In this document: in pieces, positions 43,880 through 51,937 of the stretch
How positions within the stretch are numbered: position 1 is the first letter of the stretch
Layout: each line of letters starts with the position of its first letter
Assembly: GCF_011250635.1 (NCBI RefSeq)
Contig: NZ_JAANNP010000008.1
Coordinates: forward strand, 29,620-84,545
Direction: 5' to 3'
From: Motilibacter deserti
GTDB taxonomy: Bacteria > Actinomycetota > Actinomycetes > Motilibacterales > Motilibacteraceae
DNA length: 54,926 nucleotides
The notes under the pieces: generated by a model
Told to the model about the DNA's origin: nothing
Database searches by the model: none
What the model saw: the letters and a program-made list of their open reading frames with translations, nothing else
Program-made: the position numbers and the translations under genes

Positions 43880-43935
43880 TGTTCCGATCAGTACGAGCGG
43901 AGCCTCCGCTCCCGACAGGCGAAGGAGTTGTGCTC

Positions 43936-44412
43936 ATGGACCACGCAGCCAGTTCGCACGGACACACCCCCGCAGGGACTGCCCTGACCCGCATGGCCGT
44001 GTCGGCGACGTTGCACTGCCTGACCGGGTGCGCGATCGGCGAAGTGCTCGGCATGGTCCTCGCCACCTGGTGGGGGTGGGGGGACGCCGCCTCGATCGCG
44101 CTGGCGGTGGCGCTGGCGTTCGTCTTCGGCTACGCGCTGACCGTCGGTCCCGTCCTGCGCTCCGGGCTGCCGCTGCGTCAGGCGGTACGCGTCGCGCTCG
44201 CCGCGGACACGCTGTCGATCGTGACCATGGAGCTCGTGGACAACGCGGTGCTGCTCGCGGTGCCCGACGCGATGGAGGCCGGCCTCGCCGACCCGCTCTT
44301 CTGGGGCTCGCTCGCGTTCGCGCTGGCCGTCGCGTTCGTCGTGACCGTGCCGGTCAACCGCGCGCTGATCGGCCGGGGCAAGGGGCACGCCGTGGTGCAC
44401 GGGCTGCACTGA
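43936..44412 (+). CDS. DUF4396 membrane protein
   Basis: A 158-residue protein with four hydrophobic segments (ATLHCLTGCAIGEVLGMVLA; IALAVALAFVFGYALTVGPV; ADTLSIVTMELVDNAVLLAV; FWGSLAFALAVAFVVTVPVN). The HC-x3-C motif in the first helix and His-rich N terminus (MDHAASSHGHTPAG) and C terminus could bind metal. AAGGAG lies 8 nt before the ATG. The CsoR-like dyad upstream suggests metal-linked control. Function of DUF4396 is unknown. Confidence 0.85.
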   Translation: MDHAASSHGHTPAGTALTRMAVSATLHCLTGCAIGEVLGMVLATWWGWGDAASIALAVALAFVFGYALTVGPVLRSGLPLRQAVRVALAADTLSIVTMELVDNAVLLAVPDAMEAGLADPLFWGSLAFALAVAFVVTVPVNRALIGRGKGHAVVHGLH

Positions 44413-44474
44413 CCCGCGCGGCCGTCTGCACCGAGGCATTCAGGTGGTGGGCGGCGGCTGCCGACACCGGGGGC

Positions 44475-45239
44475 ATGGAGACCTCCGCCGTGGGCGCGTC
44501 GACGGGCATGAGCAACGTGATGGCGCGCATCTCGGGCATCCAGTCGCAGCTCGCGATGCTCTCCCGGCCGACCGTCGCGGCGACCGTGGTCAGTGCGTCA
44601 CCGGCGGCTCCGAGCGCGGCTGCGGGCACCGCGTCGTTCGCGGGCAGGAGCAGCTCGGGTGCGCAGTTCGCGGCGGCGCTGCAGAGCGCCGTCTCGGCCG
44701 CCGCGCCGACGGGGGGCGTGGCAGGGCCCGGGGCGACGGGATCCGCGGCGACGGCGCCTGTGACGACGGGACCCGTGGCGCCGGGACCCGTGGCGCCGGC
44801 ACCTGCCGCGACCGCACCCGGGGCGACGACGGCCGCCGACGCCTGGACGCGCCCCGTCGACGGCCGGGTGACGAGCAAGTTCGGCATGCGCACCCACCCC
44901 GTGACCGGGGTCTACAAGCTGCACACCGGCACCGACTTCTCCGCGCCGATGGGCAGCTCCATCGGTGCGGCGAGCAGCGGCGTGGTGAAGTCGGCGGGCT
45001 GGCAGGGCGGCTACGGCAACACTGTCGTGATCGACCACGGCGACGGCATCACGACGATGTACGCGCATGCCTCCGAGCTGCTCGTGAAGCCCGGGCAGCG
45101 CGTAGAGCCGGGCGACACGGTCGCCAAGGCAGGGAGCACCGGCCTGTCGACCGGGCCGCACCTGCACTTCGAGGTGCGCGAGGACAACAAGCCGGTCGAC
45201 CCGCAGCCGTGGCTGCGCAAGCACGGGGTCACCGTCTGA
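44475..45239 (+). CDS. M23 family metallopeptidase
   Basis: A 254-residue LytM-type endopeptidase. Zinc ligands are in KLHTGTDFSAPMG (His and Asp) and GPHLHFEVRE (second His of HxH). Glycine-rich loops and GYGNTVVIDHGDGI follow the fold. No signal peptide is visible. The N terminus (VMARISGIQSQLAML ... GAQFAAALQSAV) resembles those of actinobacterial flagellar-cluster muralytic enzymes, followed by an 80-residue Ala/Pro/Gly/Thr linker. Export by a non-Sec path or a missed start are both possible. ATG 44475 is the only good start. Confidence 0.9.
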   Translation: METSAVGASTGMSNVMARISGIQSQLAMLSRPTVAATVVSASPAAPSAAAGTASFAGRSSSGAQFAAALQSAVSAAAPTGGVAGPGATGSAATAPVTTGPVAPGPVAPAPAATAPGATTAADAWTRPVDGRVTSKFGMRTHPVTGVYKLHTGTDFSAPMGSSIGAASSGVVKSAGWQGGYGNTVVIDHGDGITTMYAHASELLVKPGQRVEPGDTVAKAGSTGLSTGPHLHFEVREDNKPVDPQPWLRKHGVTV

Positions 45240-45267
45240 CGGCACTCGGCCTGGGGCACACTCCCCG

Positions 45268-45305
45268 CACCGCGGCCTGACGAGCGCCGCCCGCCGGCCG
45301 CGGTG
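45268..45305. terminator. Hairpin between the M23 and second yceI genes
   Basis: CACCGCGGCC (45268-45277) pairs with GGCCGCGGTG (45296-45305). It is placed between convergent genes. Confidence 0.7.
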
Positions 45306-45315
45306 GAGGGAGCGC

Positions 45316-45900
45316 TCAGGGCGTCGGCGTGAGCTTGACCGCCGAGATGTCGAACTCCAGCACGATCTTGTCGCTGACGAGGAAGCCGCCGGTCTCGAGC
45401 GCGGCGTTCCAGTTGACGCCCCAGTCCTTGCGGTTGATCGTCGTGCGCCCCTCGAAGCCGGCCCGCAGGTTGCCGAACGGGTCCTTTGCGCTGCCGGTGA
45501 ACTCGAACTCGACGCTGACCGGCTTGGTCGTCTCCTTGACGGTGAGGTCGCCGGTCATGCGGAACGTCGTGTCGTCGAGCTTCTCCACCGACGTGCTCTT
45601 GAACGTCAGGTCGGGGAAGGACGGCGCGTCGAAGAAGTCGTTGGTCCGCAGGTGCGCGTCGCGCTGCTCCTGGCCGGTGTCGATGCTGGCGACCTTGATC
45701 GTGAGCTCGGCGGTGGACTTCGTCGGGTCCGTCGCGTCGAGGTGCGCGCGGCCCTCGAACTCCTTGAACGAGCCGCGCACCTTGGTCACCATCGCGTGCC
45801 GGGCGACGAACCCGATCCGGGTGTGCGCGACGTCCAGCTGGTAGTCGCCCGTCAGGTCCTCGATGGCGGCAGTGGGGGCGTCGAAGTCGGAGGCACTCAC
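45316..45900 (-). CDS. YceI family protein (second copy)
   Basis: A 194-residue YceI protein with the same length as the copy at 43141 but only moderately similar. Motifs are GDYQLDVAHTRIGFVARHAM, DTGQEQRDAHLRTNDFFDAP, LTFKSTSVEKL and DWGVNWNAALETGGFLVSDK. It has no signal peptide. GTG at 45900 has GAAAGGA upstream. It has no neighbour regulator. The 45901-46070 gap upstream holds no gene. Confidence 0.95.
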   Translation of the reverse strand: MSASDFDAPTAAIEDLTGDYQLDVAHTRIGFVARHAMVTKVRGSFKEFEGRAHLDATDPTKSTAELTIKVASIDTGQEQRDAHLRTNDFFDAPSFPDLTFKSTSVEKLDDTTFRMTGDLTVKETTKPVSVEFEFTGSAKDPFGNLRAGFEGRTTINRKDWGVNWNAALETGGFLVSDKIVLEFDISAVKLTPTP

Positions 45901-46011
45901 GGAAGGATCCTTTCCAGAGACTGCGCGGCCGCTGGCCGCGGTTCATGAACAGGCCGTGCTCTCTCGCGCCGGTTCATCTGCTTTGCCGCGCAAGAGGTGC
46001 AGGGCCAGCAT

Positions 46012-46035
46012 GGCACGCGTCCGATCGCGCGTGCC
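46012..46035 (-). terminator. Hairpin after the GNAT gene
   Basis: GGCACGCG (46012-46019) pairs with CGCGTGCC (46028-46035), 36-59 nt downstream of the minus-strand stop at 46071. Confidence 0.5.
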
Positions 46036-46070
46036 GGGGTGTCACGCAGTGAGGGGCGGAGGGCCCTTCG

Positions 46071-46562
46071 TCAGCTCCCGACCACGGTGCTGCGACGCTC
46101 GAGCAGCACCACGTCGCGCCACTGCCCGTGGTGGCAGCCGATCCGCTCGCGGCGGCCCACGGTCCGGAAGCCCGCCTGCTCGTGGAGGCGGAGGCTCCCG
46201 GTGTTCTCGGGGAAGACCCCGGACTGGATCGTCCACACCCCGGCCGCCTCGGTCGACCGGATGAGCTGGTGCAGGAGCGCGCGGCCGACGCCCATGCCGC
46301 GTGCCTGCGGCGCGACGTACACCGAGTGCTCGACGACCCCGGCGTAGACCGCCCGGCTCGAGACGGCCGAGCACGCGATCCAGCCCGCCACCTCGCCGCC
46401 CGGCCCCAGGGCCACGAAGCGGTGCTCCGGCAGCCGGGCCGCGTCGAACGCCGCCCAGTCCGGCGCCTCGGTCTCGAACGTCGCGTCGCCGTCGTCGATC
46501 CCGGCCTGGTAGATCGCGAGGACCTGCGCGGCGTGCTCGGCGGTCATGGGAGCGATGTGCAT
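46071..46562 (-). CDS. GNAT N-acetyltransferase (phosphinothricin acetyltransferase-like)
   Basis: A 163-residue GNAT enzyme. The acetyl-CoA site is VYVAPQARGMGVGRALLHQL; GDATFETEAPDW and SGVFPENTGSLRLHEQAGF are typical of the Pat/Bar-like or methionine-sulfoximine acetyltransferase group. The likely substrate is a glutamine-synthetase-inhibitor-like amino acid, but this group also includes general amino-acid acetyltransferases. The ATG at 46562 faces padR divergently over 57 bp. Confidence 0.88.
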   Translation of the reverse strand: MHIAPMTAEHAAQVLAIYQAGIDDGDATFETEAPDWAAFDAARLPEHRFVALGPGGEVAGWIACSAVSSRAVYAGVVEHSVYVAPQARGMGVGRALLHQLIRSTEAAGVWTIQSGVFPENTGSLRLHEQAGFRTVGRRERIGCHHGQWRDVVLLERRSTVVGS

Positions 46563-46584
46563 GCCCCGATGGTCGCAGTAGCCC

Positions 46585-46613
46585 TTCCCATATGCCGATG
46601 GTCTGACTATGGT
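46585..46613 (+). promoter_or_regulatory. padR promoter, probably leaderless
   Basis: TTCCCA (46585-46590), 17 bp, TATGGT (46608-46613), then six bases to the ATG at 46620. No ribosome site fits, so the transcript should begin at or next to the start codon. Confidence 0.55.
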
Positions 46614-46619
46614 CGACGC

Positions 46620-46961
46620 ATGGGCGCGACGGAGATGCGTGAGCCCTCGTTCCTGATCCTGACTGCACTGGCGGGCGGCCCGCTGCACGGCTACGCCGTC
46701 ATCGCCGAGGTGGCGCAGATGTCGCAGGGACGGGTGCGGCTGCGAGCCGGGACGTTGTACGCCGCGCTCGAGCGGCTGGCCGCGGAGGGGCTGGTGGCCT
46801 CCAGCGGCGAGCAGGTGGTCGACGGCCGGCTCCGCCGCTACTTCCGGCTGACCGACGAGGGGGAGCAGGCGTTGACGCTGGAGGCCCGGCGGTTGCGCGA
46901 GAACGCCGACCGAGCCGTCGCCCGGCTGCGGACGGCGCGGTCGCGCGTGGCCCCGGCATGA
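46620..46961 (+). CDS. PadR-family transcriptional regulator
   Basis: A 113-residue winged-helix regulator. The PadR core is LTALAGGPLHGYAVIAEV and LRAGTLYAALERLAAEGLV, with the wing GRLRRYFRLTDEGEQAL and a C-terminal dimerisation helix. It overlaps the next gene by ATGA; this PadR plus membrane-protein pair is a common arrangement in which PadR represses its own operon. Confidence 0.93.
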   Translation: MGATEMREPSFLILTALAGGPLHGYAVIAEVAQMSQGRVRLRAGTLYAALERLAAEGLVASSGEQVVDGRLRRYFRLTDEGEQALTLEARRLRENADRAVARLRTARSRVAPA

Positions 46962-47926
46962 CGGCGGGGCCCGAGGCGGCGTACCGCAGGCTCCTGCGCG
47001 CCTATCCCGCCTCGTGGCGCCGCCGGCACGCGGACGCGGTCCTGGGGACGCTGCTGGACCAGGCCGACGCCGAGGGGAGGTCGGCCGTGAGCGTCGCGGA
47101 CGTGCGCGACATCCTGGGCCACGGGCTGCTCGCCCGCCTCCATCTGCTGCTCGACGTCGTCCCGGGGCGGGTGCGGGCGGTGGCCGGTACGGCCGCGCTG
47201 GGCTCGGGCGCCGGGCTCTGCCTCGCGCTCCTGCTGCTCGGCGAGTGGCTGCCGCCCTGGGCGCCTCCGTCGACTCGCGAAGCAGGCTTCGGACCTTTCC
47301 TGACGGTCGGGCCGCTGCTGTACGCCGCCTGGCTGCTCGCCGTCGCGGCGTCGCTGCTGCGCCACCCGCGGCTCGCCCGGTCGCTCCTGGGCGCGGCGAC
47401 GCTGGCGGCAGTCGTGCTGCCCCATGTGGTCGCGAACGCCTATCCCTATGCCGGCGTGGAGCGGCCCTCGTCGACCGCGCTCGCCCCGCTGGCCGTCCTG
47501 GGCCTGCTCGTGCTGGCCGCGCCACCGTCCCGGCCGTCGCCTGCGGTCGTCGCGGCGACGGCCATCGGCACGGTGGCGGCGGTCGGCGGGCCGATGCTCC
47601 CGCTGTGGCTGTCAGGCGGATCTCCGTTTCCGGTACGTGACTTCTTCTATTACGCGTACGCGCACCATCTCGCCGTCTCCGCGGCCGTCCTGCTGGCAGC
47701 GGGCCTGCTCGCCGCCGTGGCTGCCCTGGTCGCCCGACGCCCCGCGTACGCCGGTGGCGCGCTCCTCGCCCTGCTGCCGTGGGCGGTCCTGCTGCTCGCG
47801 GTGTGGCGCCGCATCAGCACCCAGGGGATGTCCGCGCTGGAGCCGCTCGTCGTCGTCGCGGGGGTGGGTGCAGCGCTCGCGGTGCTCGGGGGCCTCCGTG
47901 CGCTGGGGGTGCGGGTACGCCTATAA
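46958..47926 (+). CDS. PadR-linked multi-spanning membrane protein
   Basis: A 322-residue protein. The cytoplasmic N terminus (AAYRRLLRAYPASWRRRHAD, then VLGTLLDQADAE) is a motif often seen in proteins encoded next to PadR regulators. About seven transmembrane segments follow (LGSGAGLCLALLLLGEWLPP; LLYAAWLLAVAASLL; LLVVLAVW-type stretches). The ATG overlaps padR (ATGA). Function is unknown. The 47927-48129 gap has no gene. Confidence 0.85.
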   Translation: MTAGPEAAYRRLLRAYPASWRRRHADAVLGTLLDQADAEGRSAVSVADVRDILGHGLLARLHLLLDVVPGRVRAVAGTAALGSGAGLCLALLLLGEWLPPWAPPSTREAGFGPFLTVGPLLYAAWLLAVAASLLRHPRLARSLLGAATLAAVVLPHVVANAYPYAGVERPSSTALAPLAVLGLLVLAAPPSRPSPAVVAATAIGTVAAVGGPMLPLWLSGGSPFPVRDFFYYAYAHHLAVSAAVLLAAGLLAAVAALVARRPAYAGGALLALLPWAVLLLAVWRRISTQGMSALEPLVVVAGVGAALAVLGGLRALGVRVRL

Positions 47927-48129
47927 GGCCGGCGTTCCGGCGGTTGAGCTGCTCGCACCAGCTCGTCGCACGGGGCTCCGCCCTCCCGGCCCGGAGCCGT
48001 ACCTGCACCGCGCACCTCGTCGCGACGTCGCGTGGCCGGGTCGAGAGGCTCGCGCCGAGCGACCGGCGAGAATGCCTCGTTGACCAGAGTGTCGTCCTCG
48101 TGGGCGACGGGACAAGGAGGCAAGCCGGC

Positions 48130-48537
48130 ATGAGCCGCCTGAGATGGCGCAAGTCCTCCAGCGCCGACGGCGTCGTCACCCTGGCCGACCCGTCGGGGCG
48201 CATCACGATCGAGAAGCACACCCACCACTACGGCCCCTGGCTCATCAAGGACACCTGGCTCGACGAACGGGCCGGCGAGACGGAGGTGTCCGAGGCCGAG
48301 GCGAAGCGGCTCGCGGAGGAGTACCTCGACACGGCCGCGTCCGGGCCTTCCGCGGTGTGGACGACGGGAGGGGAGGCAGGCGCTCCCGTCACGGGCCCTT
48401 CGCGCGTGCCGGTCCCCGTGCCGCCTCAGGGCGGCCCCGAGCTGAAGGCCGCGTTGGAGCTGCTGCGGCTCCCCGACACGCCGCGCAACCGCGCCGCGAT
48501 CTCCGCGCTGGCGGACGCGTTGCGCGAGTACCCCTGA
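48130..48537 (+). CDS. Hypothetical protein
   Basis: A 135-residue soluble protein with AAGGAGG 10 nt before the ATG. The N-terminal half reads as a small beta-rich domain (MSRLRWRKSSSADGVVTLAD, ITIEKHTHHYGPWLIKDTW). A Pro/Gly linker leads to a helical C terminus (LKAALELLRLPDTPRNRAA). I do not recognise a family. The strong ribosome site and residue balance support a real gene. Confidence 0.72.
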   Translation: MSRLRWRKSSSADGVVTLADPSGRITIEKHTHHYGPWLIKDTWLDERAGETEVSEAEAKRLAEEYLDTAASGPSAVWTTGGEAGAPVTGPSRVPVPVPPQGGPELKAALELLRLPDTPRNRAAISALADALREYP

Positions 48538-48632
48538 CCGGTCAGGGTGCCCGACGCGCAGGCGTCCTCGCCGTCCCTGTCGCAGTTCGAGCGCGTACGG
48601 TCGTGCGCACTCCGGTGCGACGAGGAGGATGC

Positions 48633-49019
48633 ATGCAGGGCGAGCGGCTGCAGGAGCGCGCACGAGAGCGTGCCGACGAGCTGCCCGGCTCGAGCCTGGG
48701 ACACCCCTTCGGCCCCGACTGGGACGTCTACAAGGTGCGGGACAAGGTCTTCATGCTGATGACCGACGTCGCCGGCGACCCGGTCGTGATCCTCAAGGCC
48801 GACCCTGAGGACGCGAGGGCGCTGAGGAGCACGCACGACGACATCACGCCCGGCTACCACATGAACAAGAAGCACTGGATCACGCTGCGCCCGGGCGGGT
48901 CATTGCCGCAGGGACTGATCGACGACCTGGTGACGGAGTCGTACCTCCTCGTCGTGGGGAAGCTCCCGCGAGCCCGCCGGCCGGTCGACCCCAGCACCTT
49001 CGGCCGGAGCCCGACGTGA
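48633..49019 (+). CDS. MmcQ/YjbR family protein
   Basis: A 128-residue YjbR-fold protein with ERADELPGSSLGHPFGPDWD, VYKVRDKVFMLM, VILKADPEDARAL and the conserved PGYHMNKKHWITLR, then DLVTESYLLVVGKLPR. The fold is often called a CyaY-like or double-wing DNA-binding domain, but the function is not established. GAGGAGG precedes the ATG closely. The 49020-49247 gap contains no convincing gene. Confidence 0.9.
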   Translation: MQGERLQERARERADELPGSSLGHPFGPDWDVYKVRDKVFMLMTDVAGDPVVILKADPEDARALRSTHDDITPGYHMNKKHWITLRPGGSLPQGLIDDLVTESYLLVVGKLPRARRPVDPSTFGRSPT

Positions 49020-49247
49020 CGTACGGGGAGCCACTGATCGACCCGTCTGCTGACAAGACGAAGCTCGACCCGCGACTCGCGAGCACCGCGTGCCCGTGGA
49101 CGACGGCGTCGCCTGGGATGACCGTCAGTCGTGCGCGTGACGCTGGACCACGTCGAGCACTGTGAGCTCGCGGACCCGTCGGCAACCTGCATCCAGTGCG
49201 GCAGACACAGCATCGGATGCACGTCGTCGGGCGGAAGGCGCGCCGAC

Positions 49248-50180
49248 CTAGCGCCGCCGCGCCGGCAGCGCGAAGCGGTCCAGGTCCCGCGCGGCCACGG
49301 CTCCCGGGAACACCTGCGCCGCCTCGGCTGCGAACACGCCCACGTCCTCGCCGTAGCGCTGGGAGAAGTGGGTCAGCACCAGCCGGCGCGCCCCTGCCGC
49401 CGCCGCCAGCTCCGCCGCCTGCCTTCCCGTGCAGTGCCGGTAGTCGCGGGCCAGCTCGGCGTCCGGCGTGAGGAACGTCGACTCGCACACCAGCACGTCC
49501 ACGCCCTCCGCGAGCCGGAGCGCGCCGGCGCACGGACGGGTGTCCATGACGAAGGCGAACGCCTGTCCCCGCCGCGGGACCGTCACCTCCTCAGCTGTCA
49601 CGACCCGCTCGCCCACGCGTACGGACCCCTCCTCGAGCAGCCGCCGCACGTCCGGCCCGGAGACGCCGACGGCCGCGAGCCGCTCGGGCAGCACGCGCCG
49701 CGAGTCGGCCTCCTGCACCCGCCACCCGAGGGCAGGTACGCGGTGGTCGAGCCGGTCCGCGACCAGCCGCCACGTCCCCGCGTCGACGGCCACGCCCGGG
49801 CCGCAGGGGAGCCGGCGCAGCGCCAGCCCCGCGGGCGGGCCGGCGAGCCGCACGAGCAGGTCGACGTACGCCTCGGCCTCGGCCGGGTAGGCGAGGGTCA
49901 CCTCGTGCCGAGCACCGTCGAGCACCATGCGCTGCAGGACGCCGGGCAGGCCGAAGGTGTGATCGCCGTGGCTGTGCGTGAGGCAGATGTGGGTGATGGC
50001 GGACGCCGGGACCCGGGCGTGCGTCAGCTGGCGCTGCGTCCCCTCGCCCGGGTCGAAGAGGAAGCCCGCGCGGTCCCAGCGCAGGAAGTAGCCGTTGTGC
50101 GCGCGGGTTCGCGTCGGGACCTGGGACGCGGTGCCGAGCACGACCAGCTCGCGCGCCGCGCCACCTCGGCTGTCTCCCAC
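49248..50180 (-). CDS. rnz: Ribonuclease Z
   Basis: A 310-residue metallo-beta-lactamase-fold tRNA 3' endonuclease. Zinc ligands are in LTHSHGDHTFGLPGVLQRM, with later ligands in FVMDTRP, CESTFLTPDAEL and LTHFSQRYG, the RNase Z order. The N terminus VLGTASQVPTRTRAHNGYFL matches the family and includes the substrate-binding loop. It matures tRNA 3' ends. GTG at 50180 has a GGGAG site just upstream. Confidence 0.95.
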   Translation of the reverse strand: MGDSRGGAARELVVLGTASQVPTRTRAHNGYFLRWDRAGFLFDPGEGTQRQLTHARVPASAITHICLTHSHGDHTFGLPGVLQRMVLDGARHEVTLAYPAEAEAYVDLLVRLAGPPAGLALRRLPCGPGVAVDAGTWRLVADRLDHRVPALGWRVQEADSRRVLPERLAAVGVSGPDVRRLLEEGSVRVGERVVTAEEVTVPRRGQAFAFVMDTRPCAGALRLAEGVDVLVCESTFLTPDAELARDYRHCTGRQAAELAAAAGARRLVLTHFSQRYGEDVGVFAAEAAQVFPGAVAARDLDRFALPARRR

Positions 50181-50283
50181 CGGCTCCCTCTACCGCCCCA
50201 AGGCGTCGCGCAAGCACGGGAGGACGTGTACGCACACGGGAGTGGACGTCACGCAGCCCGCGGACCGCGCCCCGACAACAGAA

Positions 50284-50313
50284 GTGGCGAGCCCCCCGCG
50301 GGGAGCTCGCCAC
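50284..50313 (-). terminator. Terminator of the beta-propeller gene
   Basis: GTGGCGAGC (50284-50292) and GCTCGCCAC (50305-50313) flank an inner CCCC/GGGG stem. It starts 15 nt after the minus-strand stop at 50329. Confidence 0.85.
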
Positions 50314-50328
50314 CTGTGCGCGGGTCGG

Positions 50329-51828
50329 TCAGCGGGCGCGCACGACCTCGCTGACGCCCCGGGCGTGGGTGCGGTCGGCGGCGCGGACGACGCGCAGCTC
50401 CGCGCCCTTGCCGACGCGCAGGCTCACCTCGTAGCGGCCGGAGCGGACCCCGGCGGTGGCGATCGGGCGCCAGGCGCTGTCGCGGTAGTACTGCACGGTC
50501 ACCCGGCCGCCCACGGCGCCGACCACGGAGCCGCGCAGCACGACGGCCGACCCGGAGCGGCGCTGGGAAACGGTCACGTTCGAGGCCACGCGCAGCGTGA
50601 CCGGGTCCGAGACCACGCCGTTGGCGACGCCGCGCAGCTGGACGTGGGCCGACGCGGACACCGGGAAGGTGACGAAGTTCTGGCTGCGCGGCGCCCGCTG
50701 CCGGCCGACGTTGCGCCACGTTCCGCCGACCCGGCGCTGCAGCGTGATCGTCAGCGGCCCGGGGCCGGCCGCGAAGGCCCCGACCCCGACCGTTCCGCCC
50801 TCGCCGGCGAGCACCGGCCCGTCGGGCAGCACGACCTCGACGCCGCTCACCTGGGTGGACAGCGTCAGTGCGCGGGGGAGCGTGCCCTTGCCGACGGCGA
50901 AGGACGGCGCCGACAGGCTCAGCTCGCTCGCGACGCGGCCCGGGGCGCCGCCGCCGGAGGGCGCGAACGAGACGTGCAGCGGCTCGTCCTCGTCGTTGGT
51001 CGTGGAGATCGCGTAGACGCCGTCGGGCGTCCCCACCGCGCTGAACGTCAGCTCGTCGGCGGGGAAGAGCTTGGCCCCGTCGAGCGTGGTCACCGCCGAC
51101 CCGACCTCCTGGACCTCCTGGCCGGTGAGGACCGAGATGACCGGGGTGCCGCCCGGGCCGAAGGCCACGTCGATCACGTCGTCGCCGGGTCGGCTGATGC
51201 GGGTGTCGGCACGGGTGGCGACGTCGACCGCGTGGGCCTCGCCGATCCGCCCGAGCGAGGAGCGCACCAGGTCGCTGGTGGAGTAGAGCAGCCGCGTGCC
51301 GTCCGACGAGAGCGCCACGTCGACCACGGGCCCGACGGGGTCCACGACGACGCGGGTCGCCTTGGTCGTGACGTCGAGCGCGCGCAGCGCCCCGTCCTTG
51401 CCGACCCCGTTGTTGTCCGAGTAGTAGAGCGTCTTGGCGTCCGGGGAGAAGGCCGCCCCGTCGACCCGGTGGTTGAGCACCTGGCGGGCCGGGCCGCCCG
51501 CGGTGGAGGCGATCAGCACCCCCGCCGGCGCGAGCACCGCGAGGGTCGAGCCGTCCGGGCTGATCTCGACGCGGGCGCCCGGGCCGGCGCCGTCGAGCAG
51601 CCGGCGCGAGGTGCCGCCGGCCAGCGAGCGCGCCCACACGGTGCCGTCCTCGTCGACGTACGCGATGTAGGCCCCGGCCGGTGCCGTGACCGCCGGGGCC
51701 GCGTCCCCTTCCGCCGCCTGCGCCGGCACCCCCGTCAGGAGCACCCCTGCCGCCACGACGGGCGCCATCGCCCGGATCGTCCCCCGTGTGGGTCGCAGGA
51801 GAGAGCCCTGCATGTGCCGCTGAAGCAC
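50329..51828 (-). CDS. Secreted beta-propeller (PD40/TolB-like) protein
   Basis: A 499-residue exported protein. The signal peptide is about residues 18-40 (APVVAAGVLLTGVPAQAA). Repeated PD40-like blades follow: VEISPDGSTLAVL, GAAFSPDAKTLYYSDN, DVALSSDGTRLLYST and DVAFGPGGTPVI. The last 150 residues form two small beta domains (LTITLQRRVGGTWRNVGRQR; VTVQYYRDSAWRPIATAGV). GTG at 51828 is chosen because GGAGG is 4 nt upstream; ATG 51813 has none. It is probably an extracytoplasmic binding or scaffold protein. Function is unknown. Confidence 0.83.
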   Translation of the reverse strand: MLQRHMQGSLLRPTRGTIRAMAPVVAAGVLLTGVPAQAAEGDAAPAVTAPAGAYIAYVDEDGTVWARSLAGGTSRRLLDGAGPGARVEISPDGSTLAVLAPAGVLIASTAGGPARQVLNHRVDGAAFSPDAKTLYYSDNNGVGKDGALRALDVTTKATRVVVDPVGPVVDVALSSDGTRLLYSTSDLVRSSLGRIGEAHAVDVATRADTRISRPGDDVIDVAFGPGGTPVISVLTGQEVQEVGSAVTTLDGAKLFPADELTFSAVGTPDGVYAISTTNDEDEPLHVSFAPSGGGAPGRVASELSLSAPSFAVGKGTLPRALTLSTQVSGVEVVLPDGPVLAGEGGTVGVGAFAAGPGPLTITLQRRVGGTWRNVGRQRAPRSQNFVTFPVSASAHVQLRGVANGVVSDPVTLRVASNVTVSQRRSGSAVVLRGSVVGAVGGRVTVQYYRDSAWRPIATAGVRSGRYEVSLRVGKGAELRVVRAADRTHARGVSEVVRAR

Positions 51829-51937
51829 CGTTCCTCCGTCCGTGCGGAGGCGGCGGCCGATCCGCGCATTCCTCCACGAAGCATCTTGGGGCATGCGGGG
51901 GGCCAGAGACGGCATTCCGTGCTCTAAAGCACAACGT

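Noticed and set aside
49137-49250. Short plus-strand frame with four cysteines (VEHCELADPSATCIQCGRHS)
   Set aside because: The frame has no stop before it runs antisense into rnz, there is no ribosome site, and the cysteines do not form a clear zinc motif.
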